Origin: Candidatus Pantoea bituminis
Lineage (GTDB): Bacteria > Pseudomonadota > Gammaproteobacteria > Enterobacterales > Enterobacteriaceae
Direction: 5' to 3'
DNA length: 64,000 nt
Assembly (NCBI RefSeq): GCF_018842675.1
Contig: NZ_JAGTWO010000004.1
Location: forward strand, 3,038,001 to 3,102,000
The notes beneath the pieces were generated by a model. That model did not search any database. It had not been told where the DNA came from and saw only the letters and a program-made list of their open reading frames with translations. Below, one piece after another: positions 38,894-49,283 of the stretch (position 1 is the first letter of the stretch; every line of letters begins with the position of its first letter). The position numbers and the translations under genes are program-made.

Positions 38894-40189
38894 ATGACGT
38901 TGATCGAAACTTTAGCGCGCTGGTGTGCCGAGCCGCCCGCCTTCTCGCCTCACGCACAGCAGCTGGCGCGTGAGGCTATTACCGACACGCTGGCCTGCCT
39001 GGTTGCCGGGCGCGACGATTTTTCTACCCGCGCCGTAGCACAAGCCTGGTCTGCCGATGCCCGCAGCGTGGCGGTCGATGCACTGATTAACGCGACCGCA
39101 GCGCATGCAATCGACTTTGACGACAACTTCGCGCCGGGGATGAGCCACGCTTCTGCCGTTTTAGTGCCAGCGCTGCTCGCGGTGGCACTGGCTGAAAAGT
39201 GCAGCGGATCGGCGCTGATCAAAGCCTATTTAATTGGCTTGCAGGCGCAGGCATTTATCGGCGATGCGGTGGGATATGGTCATTACACCGCAGGCTGGCA
39301 CGGCACCTCAACCGTTGGTTGCATTGGCAGCGCGGCGGGCGTGGCGGCGTTGATGGGTCACGATGCGGTGGCGATTGCGCGTTCGCTGAGCATTGCCGTT
39401 AGCCTCGCTAGCGGTGTAAAAGGCCAGTTCGGTACGCCATTAAAACCCTTCCATGCCGGGATGGCGGCACGTAACGCCGTTGACGCCGCAACGCTGGCAA
39501 GCACCGGTATCAGCGGTCGTCTGGACATCATTGAATGCCCAATGGGGTTTGCTGAACTCTACGATGGGAGGCTGCAGGTGCCGACGCTGCCGGAAAGCAG
39601 CGATCCGCATGTAATTGAAAGCATCGGCGTGATGCCAAAGAAACATCCCTGCTGCGGTTCTACTCATCGCATTCTCGACGCCATTGCCGACCTGCAACAG
39701 CAGCAGCAGTTTCAGTTGGATGATATTGAACAGATACATTGTCAGGTGGGCATTGCGAACTGGCGTAATCTCGCCTATACACAGCCAGAAGATGAGATGC
39801 AGGCACGCTTTTCCATGCCCTATTGCGTGGCGGTGATGTTACAGCAAGGCGCATTAAGCGTGGCCGATTTTACTGCCGAGGCGGTAAAGCATCAGGCACA
39901 AAATCCCTTGTTATTGCGGGTAAAAATGGACGCCTGGACGCCAGAGCAGGAAGCAGAACAGCGTGATTTACCGCATATACTGACGCTGACGCTAAAAGAA
40001 GGTCGAGAAATCATCCATTCACGTTATCAGGCCAAAGGAACGCAAGCTGAACCTTTTAGTGAGGCGGAGCGGCGATCAAAATTTTTGGATTGCTGTGGCG
40101 AACTCGCCGATCGGGAACGGCTTTTTTCTCGCTTGTCTGCGCTGGAACAGGAAACTACGCTGCATTTTTTACGGGAAATGATGGCGTAA
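38894..40189 (+). CDS. MmgE/PrpD-family protein
   Basis: The 431-residue protein has the all-helical MmgE/PrpD fold, shared by 2-methylcitrate dehydratase, cis-aconitate decarboxylase and iminodisuccinate epimerase. Recognisable parts are Ala-Ile-Asp-Phe-Asp-Asp (about residues 74-79), His-Gly-Thr-Ser-Thr-Val and Lys-Lys-His-Pro-Cys-Cys-Gly-Ser-Thr-His. It is the last gene of the M20-ABC operon; no prpB or prpC is near, so a role in the methylcitrate cycle is unlikely. It may isomerise, dehydrate or epimerise the acid released by the amidohydrolase. The precise reaction is unknown. Confidence 0.82.
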   Translation: MTLIETLARWCAEPPAFSPHAQQLAREAITDTLACLVAGRDDFSTRAVAQAWSADARSVAVDALINATAAHAIDFDDNFAPGMSHASAVLVPALLAVALAEKCSGSALIKAYLIGLQAQAFIGDAVGYGHYTAGWHGTSTVGCIGSAAGVAALMGHDAVAIARSLSIAVSLASGVKGQFGTPLKPFHAGMAARNAVDAATLASTGISGRLDIIECPMGFAELYDGRLQVPTLPESSDPHVIESIGVMPKKHPCCGSTHRILDAIADLQQQQQFQLDDIEQIHCQVGIANWRNLAYTQPEDEMQARFSMPYCVAVMLQQGALSVADFTAEAVKHQAQNPLLLRVKMDAWTPEQEAEQRDLPHILTLTLKEGREIIHSRYQAKGTQAEPFSEAERRSKFLDCCGELADRERLFSRLSALEQETTLHFLREMMA

Positions 40190-40203
40190 ACAGAAAAGAA
40201 AAA

Positions 40204-40221
40204 GGGGCGAATTATCGCCCC
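40204..40221. terminator. Bidirectional terminator between the MmgE/PrpD gene and acnB
   Basis: A seven-base stem GGGGCGA/TCGCCCC with a four-base loop is flanked by an A run on the left, which becomes a T run for acnB on the minus strand, and by CTTGTT on the right. It can end both convergent transcripts. Confidence 0.85.
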
Positions 40222-40241
40222 TTGTTGCTATCGCTTGACGA

Positions 40242-42839
40242 TTAAACCGCGGTCTGGAAAATCACGCCGTCGGCTTTCTCAGTGTACTGATCCAGCTTAT
40301 CGAAGTTCAGGTAGCGGTAAGTATCGGTGGCAGTCTTATCCACCTGCGCCATGAACTGCTGATACTCTTCTGGCGTAGGCAGCTTGCCTAACAGAGAAGA
40401 GACCGCAGCCAGTTCCGCTGACGCCAGGAAGACATTCGCGCCGGTTCCCAAACGGTTCGGGAAGTTACGGGTTGAAGTCGATACCACGGTTGCGCCGTCT
40501 GCTACACGTGCCTGGTTACCCATACACAGTGAACAGCCTGGAATCTCGATACGTGCACCGCTCTTACCGAAGACGCTGTAATAGCCCTCTTCTGTCAGCT
40601 GCGCGGCATCCATTTTGGTTGGCGGAGCCACCCAAAGACGCGTTGGCAACTGGCCTTTGTGACTGTCGAGCAGTTTACCGGCAGCGCGGAAGTGACCGAT
40701 GTTGGTCATGCATGAACCGATGAAGACTTCATCGATCTTCTCGCCCTGTACGTCAGACAACCAGCGAGCATCGTCTGGATCGTTCGGTGCGCACAGGATC
40801 GGCTCTTTGATCTCAGCCAGATCGATATCGATAACGGCGGCATATTCTGCATCCGCATCAGCTTCAAGCAGCTGAGGATCGTCCAACCATTTCTGCATGC
40901 CTTCAACACGGCGCTCAAGCGTACGACGATCGCCATAACCTTCAGCAATCATCCACTTCAGCAGCACGATATTGGAGCTGAGGTACTCTTTGATCGGAGC
41001 CTGATCCAGCTTGATGGTACAGCCTGCGGCAGAACGTTCTGCTGACGCATCGGTCAGTTCGAATGCCTGCTCAACTTTCAGATCTGGCAAGCCTTCAATT
41101 TCCAGGATGCGGCCAGAGAAGATGTTTTTCTTCCCTTTCTTCTCAACGGTCAGCAAACCTTGCTTGATGGCGTAAAGCGGAATCGCATGCACCAGATCGC
41201 GCAACGTGATGCCCGGCTCCATCTTACCTTTGAAGCGCACCAACACCGATTCCGGCATGTCGAGCGGCATCACGCCCGTTGCAGCAGCAAACGCCACCAG
41301 ACCAGAACCCGCCGGGAAAGAGATACCGATTGGGAAACGGGTGTGAGAATCACCGCCGGTGCCGACCGTATCTGGCAGCAGCATGCGGTTCAGCCATGAG
41401 TGAATCACGCCGTCGCCTGGACGCAGTGACACACCGCCACGGTTCATGATGAAGTCTGGCAGCGTATGGTGCGTGTTCACGTCAACCGGCTTTGGATATG
41501 CCGCAGTGTGACAGAACGACTGCATCACCAGATCGGTGGAGAAGCCAAGACACGCCAAATCTTTCAGTTCATCACGGGTCATTGGACCGGTAGTGTCCTG
41601 AGAACCGACGGAAGTCATTTTTGGTTCGCAATAGGCGCCTGGGCGAATGCCAACGGTGCCGCATGCACGACCCACCATCTTCTGTGCCAGCGAGTAACCG
41701 CGGCTGCTTTCTGCCACATCTTTCGCCTGGCGGAAGACATTGCTGATTGGCAAGCCCAGTGACTCACGCGCTTTGCTGGTCAAGCCGCGACCGATGATCA
41801 GCGGAATACGGCCACCGGCGCGCACTTCGTCAATCAGAACTTCGGTTTTCAGCTCAAAGTTAGCGAGCAGATCGCCGGTTTCATGGTTGCGGACTTCGCC
41901 TTTGAACGGATAGATGTCAATAACATCACCCATGTTCAGGTCGCTAACGTCGACTTCAATCGGCAGTGCACCGGCATCTTCCATGGTGTTAAAGAAGATT
42001 GGCGCAATTTTGCTGCCTAATACCACGCCGCCGCCTTTCTTGTTTGGCACGTTCGGGATGTCGTCACCCATAAACCACAGCACCGAGTTGGTGGCAGATT
42101 TACGTGATGAACCGGTACCGACAACATCACCGACGTACGCCAGCGGGAAGCCTTTGGCTTGCAGCGCTTCGATCTGTTTGATCGGGCCGACACTGCCTGC
42201 TTCATCTGGCTCAATGCCTTCACGGGCATTTTTCAGCATCGCTAAAGCATGCAATGGGATGTCTGGACGTGACCACGCATCCGGCGCTGGAGAGAGGTCA
42301 TCCGTGTTGGTTTCACCGGTTACTTTGAAAACCGTAACAGTGATTTTTTCTGCTAACTCTGGACGAGACAGATACCACTCGGCGTCTGCCCAGGATTGCA
42401 TCACCTGTTTGGCATATTCATTGCCCGCTTTGGCTTTCTCTTCTACATCGTAGAAGCTGTCAAACATCAGCAGCGTGCGAGAAAGCGCCTTCGCAGAGAT
42501 AGGTGCCAGTTTGGCATCATCAAGAGCTTCAATCAGCGGATGAATGTTGTAACCGCCTTGCATGGTGCCGAGCAGTTCAACCGCTTTTTCAGGGGATACC
42601 AGAGGAGAGGTTGCTTCGCCCTTGGCGATGGCCGCCAGGAATCCCGCTTTTACATACGCCGCTTCATCGACGCCGGGTGGAACACGGTTGACCAAAAGAT
42701 CGATCAAAAATTCATCTTCACCCGCAGGCGGGCTTTTCAGCAGTTCAACCAGCGCGGCCATCTGGGAAGCATCTAAAGGCTTAGCTACGATTCCCTGGGC
42801 TGCACGCTCGGCAACGTGCTTACGGTATTCTTCTAGCAC
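40242..42839 (-). CDS. acnB: Aconitate hydratase B, GTG start
   Basis: AcnB is the main TCA-cycle aconitase in enterobacteria and, as apo-protein, an RNA-binding regulator; it also dehydrates 2-methylisocitrate. A GTG at 42839 with AGGAG six bases upstream gives 865 residues, exactly the E. coli length. The frame stays open to 42938 but that extension is not conserved. The iron-sulfur cysteines lie in Gly-Ser-Cys-Met-Thr-Asn and Gly-Cys-Ser-Leu-Cys-Met-Gly-Asn-Gln, and the HEAT-like domain is at the N-terminus. The sequence is almost identical to E. coli AcnB. yacH, next to acnB in E. coli, is absent. Confidence 0.98.
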   Translation of the reverse strand: MLEEYRKHVAERAAQGIVAKPLDASQMAALVELLKSPPAGEDEFLIDLLVNRVPPGVDEAAYVKAGFLAAIAKGEATSPLVSPEKAVELLGTMQGGYNIHPLIEALDDAKLAPISAKALSRTLLMFDSFYDVEEKAKAGNEYAKQVMQSWADAEWYLSRPELAEKITVTVFKVTGETNTDDLSPAPDAWSRPDIPLHALAMLKNAREGIEPDEAGSVGPIKQIEALQAKGFPLAYVGDVVGTGSSRKSATNSVLWFMGDDIPNVPNKKGGGVVLGSKIAPIFFNTMEDAGALPIEVDVSDLNMGDVIDIYPFKGEVRNHETGDLLANFELKTEVLIDEVRAGGRIPLIIGRGLTSKARESLGLPISNVFRQAKDVAESSRGYSLAQKMVGRACGTVGIRPGAYCEPKMTSVGSQDTTGPMTRDELKDLACLGFSTDLVMQSFCHTAAYPKPVDVNTHHTLPDFIMNRGGVSLRPGDGVIHSWLNRMLLPDTVGTGGDSHTRFPIGISFPAGSGLVAFAAATGVMPLDMPESVLVRFKGKMEPGITLRDLVHAIPLYAIKQGLLTVEKKGKKNIFSGRILEIEGLPDLKVEQAFELTDASAERSAAGCTIKLDQAPIKEYLSSNIVLLKWMIAEGYGDRRTLERRVEGMQKWLDDPQLLEADADAEYAAVIDIDLAEIKEPILCAPNDPDDARWLSDVQGEKIDEVFIGSCMTNIGHFRAAGKLLDSHKGQLPTRLWVAPPTKMDAAQLTEEGYYSVFGKSGARIEIPGCSLCMGNQARVADGATVVSTSTRNFPNRLGTGANVFLASAELAAVSSLLGKLPTPEEYQQFMAQVDKTATDTYRYLNFDKLDQYTEKADGVIFQTAV

Positions 42840-43030
42840 GACTTTCTCCTCGCTCTCATTGTATGGGTTTCCGGTGCACCCCGATGACAAAGCATTCCGT
42901 GAGTAGGGTAAGGTGCCCGGTTCCGCGTGGGGCAGCATAGCAGGATTTCGCCTGATTGTTAATCTGTTTACAAAAAAGCAACATTGTTAACTTCTGTAGC
43001 AGATTTAGCTAGAAAACGCCGTTGAGACGA

Positions 43031-43060
43031 AAAAAGCAGGGCATTACGCACCTGCTTTTT
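43031..43060 (-). terminator. Terminator of the aldo-keto reductase gene
   Basis: A ten-base perfect stem AAAAAGCAGG/CCTGCTTTTT closes a ten-base loop 17 bases beyond the reductase stop. On the minus strand it ends in a T run, a typical rho-independent terminator that isolates the reductase from acnB. Confidence 0.88.
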
Positions 43061-43077
43061 AACTAATGAGGAGCAGA

Positions 43078-44073
<996 letters not shown>

Positions 44074-44171
44074 GGTTCTCTCCTCGTTGTGTTCAGTGTT
44101 AATGTTATAACCCTCAACAATCACGGCAACAATTGTGCTTATCTTGCCGATTTAGTGAGTAAAACTCAGCA

Positions 44172-45071
44172 ATGACCCATCATCGCGCCACGCTTCAGGA
44201 ACTTGAAATGTTCGCTGCTATCGCTCAGCACCGCAGCTTTCGTAAGGCTGCAGAGGAGCGAAATGTCACGCCTTCTGCACTCAGTCACGCCATGCGCAAT
44301 TTTGAGCAGCGCCTGGACGTGCGGCTGTTAAATCGCACTACACGTAATGTGGCGCTGACCGAAGCGGGCGAACGTTTTCTCCAGCGCATTCAACCCGCTT
44401 TACTCGACTTGTCCCAGGCGGTGGATGAACTCAATGACTGGCGCAGCGATCCGCGTGGAACCCTAAAGCTCAATATGCCGCGCTCGGCAGAAGCCTTGTT
44501 CTTCGACTCGCTGATTTTGCCGTTTGTGCAGCGCTATCCTGAGATTACGCTTGAGATCGACAGCAACGATGCGCTGGTAGATATCATTGATGCTGGATAT
44601 GACGCGGGTATTCGCTACGGCGATGTACTGGCGCAGGACATGATTGCCCTGCCTTTCGGCCCGCCAATGCGCGCGCTGGCGGTGGCAAGCCCTGCTTATA
44701 TTGCGCGCTACGGCGCACCGGAAACGCCAGATGCCCTACTGAAATTTCCCTGTATTGAGCGCCGCTTTCCCAGCGGCCGTCGTTATCGTTGGGAATTTTG
44801 GACGGAGGGACGGAAACAGGAAGTCTCTGTCAGCGGCACGCTGGTCCTGGATAATAACGAACGTATTTTGCAGGCGGCGCTGGCAGGTGCAGGGATCGCC
44901 TTTTTGCACCAGGCTACCGTGGAACAAAGCCTGGCTGAAGGGACGTTAGTGGAGGTACTCGCGGAATATACTGGCTATGCAGAAGGGTTCTGGCTCTATT
45001 ATCCCAGCCGTCGTTATTTATCGACGCCGCTAAGACATTTCATTAAATGGTTGCGAGAGAATAAGGATTGA
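44172..45071 (+). CDS. LysR-family transcriptional regulator
   Basis: The 299-residue protein has a LysR winged helix (residues about 8-67, with Thr-Pro-Ser-Ala-Leu-Ser-His-Ala-Met-Arg as recognition helix) and a C-terminal effector domain of the CrgA/DsdC-like class (Tyr-Asp-Ala-Gly-Ile-Arg-Tyr-Gly). It is divergent from the aldo-keto reductase gene with 98 bases between the starts, so it probably regulates that gene and itself. No effector can be deduced. Confidence 0.9.
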   Translation: MTHHRATLQELEMFAAIAQHRSFRKAAEERNVTPSALSHAMRNFEQRLDVRLLNRTTRNVALTEAGERFLQRIQPALLDLSQAVDELNDWRSDPRGTLKLNMPRSAEALFFDSLILPFVQRYPEITLEIDSNDALVDIIDAGYDAGIRYGDVLAQDMIALPFGPPMRALAVASPAYIARYGAPETPDALLKFPCIERRFPSGRRYRWEFWTEGRKQEVSVSGTLVLDNNERILQAALAGAGIAFLHQATVEQSLAEGTLVEVLAEYTGYAEGFWLYYPSRRYLSTPLRHFIKWLRENKD

Positions 45072-45360
45072 GCCAATCAATAATTACATTTAAATGAATC
45101 ATTAAAATTAAAAAATTGAGCGATAAAAAGCGAGCCATATTGAACACGGCTTGCTTTGACGTCATTAAAAGAGAAATCAATCTACCCTTCATTGCGCAAA
45201 GCCAAACGACACTCGCCTCATTAAAAAATCAAGCCAGATAAAAACCCACCTTTAACTTTTTAATTTTATGAATCGCATTACAATCTCACTCATTAACTTA
45301 CTTAAATTCAATAAGAAAACACACGTAAGGGAATAAAAAAGAGAAATTAAATAAGACGTG
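45072..45360. other. AT-rich intergenic stretch without a recognised gene
   Basis: This part of the long gap between the LysR gene and lpd is much richer in A and T than the coding regions around it. No reading frame of note, no RNA gene and no clear promoter could be recognised. The base composition contrast suggests DNA acquired with, or left around, the Hok-like locus that follows. Confidence 0.6.
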
Positions 45361-45370
45361 AGTCGAGAGC

Positions 45371-45691
45371 CGCTGGGCGCTTGAGGCTTCCTGCCTCAGT
45401 TATCAGCCTTAGGGAGAAGGAGAAATCCCCACTGATAATATCGCTTGCATAAAAAAGAGACGTTATTATGAAGTCGCAATAGGGGTTATTCATTATTTAT
45501 GGCTAATACTTTTAGGGTTAACGCTAGCGCGTTGCTACGCCTTATGTGAGGTACGGTTAAACGTAATGATCATCAAAGTTTCGGCTGTGCTTAATGAAGA
45601 AAAAAGCAGTAAGCACTTCGTTAAGTGCAGAGTTCACGCTGCCATTTCTGATAATGTAAATATTAGCTTTATCGACCTTTATCCGTTATAA
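45371..45691 (+). pseudogene. Hok/Gef-type toxin locus, divergent and frameshifted
   Basis: A leader element at 45376-45397 (GCGCTTGAGGCTTCCTGCCTCA) closely resembles the hairpin upstream of hok genes of the hok/sok type I toxin-antitoxin family. An ATG at 45468 (Met-Lys-Ser-Gln) meets a stop at once. The +2 frame from 45485 encodes a membrane helix and then Leu-Cys-Glu-Val-Arg (45542-45556), six residues, and Lys-Val-Ser-Ala-Val-Leu. Hok proteins have the same spacing between Leu-Cys-Glu-(V/I/L)-Arg and Glu-Val-Ala-Ala. One extra A in the AA at 45478-45479 would join both into a 74-residue protein, longer than normal Hok (about 50). It is either a decayed toxin or another homopolymer error. 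A Sok-like antisense RNA would be on the minus strand over the leader. Confidence 0.58.
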
Positions 45692-45749
45692 ATATTCCAT
45701 TTTCCTTATTTTTTAATTTAATACTTTTAAAGGCATGCATAATAAAAAA

Positions 45750-45767
45750 CGGCTCCTTTCGGAGCCG
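45750..45767 (-). terminator. Terminator of lpd
   Basis: A seven-base stem CGGCTCC/GGAGCCG with a four-base loop lies six bases beyond the lpd stop. On the minus strand it is followed by a run of six Ts, a standard rho-independent terminator for the pdh cluster. Confidence 0.9.
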
Positions 45768-45772
45768 CTTAA

Positions 45773-47212
45773 TTAATTACGCAGGCGCTTATTTCTTTTC
45801 GCTTTCGCGTTTGGCAGATCGGTGATGCTGCCTTCAAAGATTTCTGCCGCCAGACCAACGGATTCATGCAGCGTTGGGTGAGCATGGATAGTCAATGCGA
45901 TATCTTCCGCATCGCAGCCCATCTCAATCGCCAGGCCGATTTCGCCCAGCAGCTCGCCGCCGTTAGTCCCGACAACGGCACCACCAATCACACGGTGCGT
46001 TTCTTTGTCGAAAATCAGCTTGGTCATGCCGTCTGCACAGTCAGAAGCGATAGCACGACCTGAAGCAGCCCACGGGAAAGTGGACGTTTCATAGCTAATG
46101 CCTTTCTCTTTCGCTTCTTTCTCGGTCAGACCCACCCAGGCAACTTCTGGCTCGGTGTAAGCAATTGATGGAATCACTTTTGGATCAAAGTAGTGCTTCA
46201 GACCAGAAATCACTTCAGCGGCAACGTGACCTTCGTGCACACCTTTGTGCGCCAGCATTGGCTGACCGACGATATCGCCGATAGCGTAGATGTGCGGCAC
46301 ATTGGTACGCATTTGCTTGTCAACGCGGATGAAGCCACGATCGTCCACTTCCACGCCCGCTTTACCCGCATCAAGACCTTTACCGTTTGGCACACGACCA
46401 ATCGCAACCAGCACCGCATCATAACGCTGCGCTTCGCCCGGAGCTTTTTTGCCTTCCATAGAAACGTAGATGCCGTCATCTTTCGCTTCAACAGCGGTGA
46501 CTTTCGTTTCCAGCATCAAGTTGAATTTCTTGCTGATGCGTTTGGTAAAGACTTTTACTACGTCTTTATCGGCAGCCGGGATCACCTGGTCGAACATTTC
46601 AACCACATCGATCTCTGAACCCAGCGCTTTATAAACGGTCGCCATTTCCAGACCGATAATACCGCCGCCCATAACCAGCAGACGTTTCGGCACTTCTTTC
46701 AGCTCCAGCGCGTCTGTGGAATCCCATACGCGGGGATCTTCATGAGGAATAAATGGCAGTTCAATTGGACGTGAACCCGCAGCGATAATGGCGTTGTCGA
46801 AGTTAATGGTGGTTGATCCACCTTCGCCTTCAACCACCAGCGTGTTGGCACCTGTAAATTTGCCGAGGCCAGTAACCACTTTCACTTTACGGCCTTTCGC
46901 CATACCCGCGAGGCCACCAGTCAACTGGTTGATAACCTTCTCTTTCCAGGAACGAATTTTGTTGATGTCAGTTTGCGGCTGGCCAAACACGATACCGTGC
47001 TCTTCCAGAGCTTTGGCTTCGTCGATCACTTTGGCGACGTGCAGCAGCGCTTTTGACGGGATACAGCCTACGTTCAGACAAACACCACCGAGGGTGCTGT
47101 AACGCTCAACGATTACGGTTTCCAGACCTAAATCAGCGCAACGGAAGGCTGCAGAGTAACCTGCAGGACCTGCCCCAAGTACCACGACTTGAGTTTTAAT
47201 CTCTGTACTCAT
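45773..47212 (-). CDS. lpd: Dihydrolipoyl dehydrogenase (E3)
   Basis: Lpd reoxidises the lipoyl groups of the pyruvate and 2-oxoglutarate dehydrogenase complexes and of the glycine cleavage system. The FAD motif Gly-Ala-Gly-Pro-Ala-Gly is near the N-terminus, the redox disulfide lies in Gly-Gly-Val-Cys-Leu-Asn-Val-Gly-Cys, and the C-terminal catalytic His-Glu pair is in His-Ala-His-Pro-Thr-Leu-His-Glu. The ATG at 47212 is better spaced from AGAGG than the one at 47215. The 479-residue product has a basic C-terminal tail a few residues longer than in E. coli (474). It follows aceF after a terminator, so it probably also has its own promoter, as in E. coli. Confidence 0.97.
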   Translation of the reverse strand: MSTEIKTQVVVLGAGPAGYSAAFRCADLGLETVIVERYSTLGGVCLNVGCIPSKALLHVAKVIDEAKALEEHGIVFGQPQTDINKIRSWKEKVINQLTGGLAGMAKGRKVKVVTGLGKFTGANTLVVEGEGGSTTINFDNAIIAAGSRPIELPFIPHEDPRVWDSTDALELKEVPKRLLVMGGGIIGLEMATVYKALGSEIDVVEMFDQVIPAADKDVVKVFTKRISKKFNLMLETKVTAVEAKDDGIYVSMEGKKAPGEAQRYDAVLVAIGRVPNGKGLDAGKAGVEVDDRGFIRVDKQMRTNVPHIYAIGDIVGQPMLAHKGVHEGHVAAEVISGLKHYFDPKVIPSIAYTEPEVAWVGLTEKEAKEKGISYETSTFPWAASGRAIASDCADGMTKLIFDKETHRVIGGAVVGTNGGELLGEIGLAIEMGCDAEDIALTIHAHPTLHESVGLAAEIFEGSITDLPNAKAKRNKRLRN

Positions 47213-47341
47213 CATGACCTCTTATTTGATATCCGGCGGGTCAGACGTTCTTATGATGCCCTTGTTCCACCGGGACTTTCACCGCAAGAGTTTACAGAAT
47301 TGTTAACAAACTGCCAACCGCGGTGCTACGAATGTTACAAG

Positions 47342-47363
47342 AAGGCCGGCATCTGCCGGCCTT
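47342..47363 (-). terminator. Terminator after aceF
   Basis: A nine-base stem AAGGCCGGC/GCCGGCCTT with a four-base loop begins nine bases after the aceF stop on the minus strand. The T-tract is short (CTTGT), so partial read-through into lpd is likely. Confidence 0.78.
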
Positions 47364-47371
47364 GTTTGTAC

Positions 47372-49269
47372 TTACATCACCAGACGACGAATATCTGCTA
47401 ACAGGTTGCCAACGATGGTAATGAAACGTGCACCATCAGCACCGTCAATGACACGGTGATCGAAGGAAAGAGAGATTGGCATCATCAGACGCGGCGCAAA
47501 CTCTTTACCGTTCCATACCGGCTCCATGGCAGACTTGGAGACACCAAGGATAGCCACTTCTGGCGCGTTAACGATCGGCGCGAAGTGAGTCGTACCCAAA
47601 CCGCCAAGGCTGGAGATCGTAAAGCATCCGCCCTGCATGTCGCCCGCAGTCAGCTTGCCATCGCGCGCTTTCTTCGAGATCGCCATCAACTCACGAGACA
47701 GCTCGGTGATGCCTTTCTTGTTCACGTCTTTAAATACCGGAACAACCAGGCCATTAGGTGTATCCACTGCCACACCGATGTTGATGTACTTCTTCAACGT
47801 CAGCTTCTGCGCATCTTCGGACAGCGAGCTGTTGAAGCGTGGCATCTGCTCAAGAGCAGCGGCAACCGCTTTCATGATGAACACTACTGGCGTGAATTTC
47901 ACATCCAGTTTACGTTTCTCAGCTTCAGCGTTCTGCTGCTTACGGAAGGCTTCCAGCTCGGTGATATCTGTTTTATCGAAATGCGTAACGTGAGGGATCA
48001 TCACCCAGTTACGACTTAGGTTCGCACCAGAAATTTTCTGAATACGACCCAGTTCGACTTCTTCGATTTCGCCAAACTTGCTGAAGTCGACTTTCGGCCA
48101 TGGCAACATGCCCGGCAAACCGCCACCGCTGGCTGCAGTCGGTGCTGCTTCCGCACGTTTAACCGCATCTTTCACGTAAGACTGTACGTCTTCTTTCAGG
48201 ATGCGACCTTTACGGCCGGTGCCTTTCACTTTCGCCAGGTTAACACCGAACTCACGGGCCAGACGACGGATAACCGGCGTGGCATGTACGTAAGCATCAT
48301 TCTCTGCAAACTCGCCTTTGGCTTCGGCTTTCGCCGGTGCCGCAGCGGGTTTAGCGTCAGTTTTGGCAGGTGCCGCAGTCTCTTGCTTCGCTGCTGGAGC
48401 TGGAGCCGCAGCCGGTGCTGCACCTTCAACTTCGAACTCCATGATCAGTGAACCGGTGCTGACTTTATCGCCCGTCGACACTTTCAGCGCTTTCACGGTG
48501 CCGGCGAACGGTGCCGGCACTTCCATCGAAGCCTTATCGCCTTCAACCACAATCAGTGATTGCTCAGCTTCGACTTTGTCGCCGACTTTCACCAAAACTT
48601 CGGTCACTTCGACTTCATCGCCGCCGATATCCGGCACGTTGACGTCTTTGGCGCCCGCAGCGGCGGCAGGAGCCGTTGCTGCTGCTTCTTTCACTTCTGG
48701 CTTCGCTTCGGCCGCAGGTGCTGCGCCTTCTGCTTCAAACACCATAATGTGAGAACCGGTATTCACTTTGTCACCGGTAGAGATTTTGATCTCTTTCACG
48801 GTGCCAGCGAACGGAGCCGGCACTTCCATCGAGGCTTTGTCGCCTTCAACCACAATCAGTGATTGTTCAGCTTCCACTTTGTCACCGACTTTCACCAAAA
48901 TCTCTGTGACTTCGACTTCATCGCCGCCGATATCCGGGACGTTGACGTCTTTGCTCGCGGTAGCAGTAGCAGCGGCTGGCGCTGGCGCCGCCTCTGATTT
49001 TTCTCTTCCGCTGGCGCTGGCGCAGCTTCTGCTGCACCTTCTGCGTCAAACATCATGATCAAAGAGCCCGTTTCGACTTTATCGCCGGTAGAAATTTTAA
49101 TCTCTTTAACCACGCCGGCCTGCGGTGAAGGCACTTCCATCGAAGCTTTGTCGCCTTCCACGGTGATCAGCGACTGCTCGGCTTCCACCTTGTCGCCAAC
49201 TTTGACCAGAATCTCGGTGACTTCAACTTCATCAGACCCGATGTCCGGTACCTTAATTTCGATAGCCAT
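47372..49269 (-). CDS. aceF: Pyruvate dehydrogenase E2, dihydrolipoyllysine acetyltransferase (one frameshift in this sequence)
   Basis: AceF forms the core of the pyruvate dehydrogenase complex and transfers acetyl groups to CoA. It has three N-terminal lipoyl domains, each with a lipoylated Asp-Lys-Ala lysine, joined by Ala/Pro-rich linkers, then an E1/E3-binding domain (Arg-Arg-Leu-Ala-Arg-Glu-Phe-Gly) and the catalytic domain with His-Arg-Val-Ile-Asp-Gly near the C-terminus. The frame breaks in the first linker at the T run 48998-49002 (As on the coding strand). One more base gives 632 residues against 630 in E. coli. A real break here would abolish the complex, so a sequencing deletion is far more likely. 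It starts 14 bases after the aceE stop. Confidence 0.95.
48480..48950 (-). repeat. Duplicated DNA encoding lipoyl domains 2 and 3 of AceF
   Basis: The segments at about 48480-48645 and 48785-48950 are nearly identical and encode successive lipoyl domains; the first domain (49020-49260) is more diverged. The high identity between domains suggests recent homogenisation by recombination or unequal exchange. Such repeats can also cause collapse or misassembly. Confidence 0.75.
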
Positions 49270-49283
49270 TACTCTTTTACCTC

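Noticed and set aside
42840..42938. N-terminal extension of AcnB
   Set aside because: The frame is open, but the extension is not like AcnB, and the GTG at 42839 has a good ribosome site and gives the exact family length.
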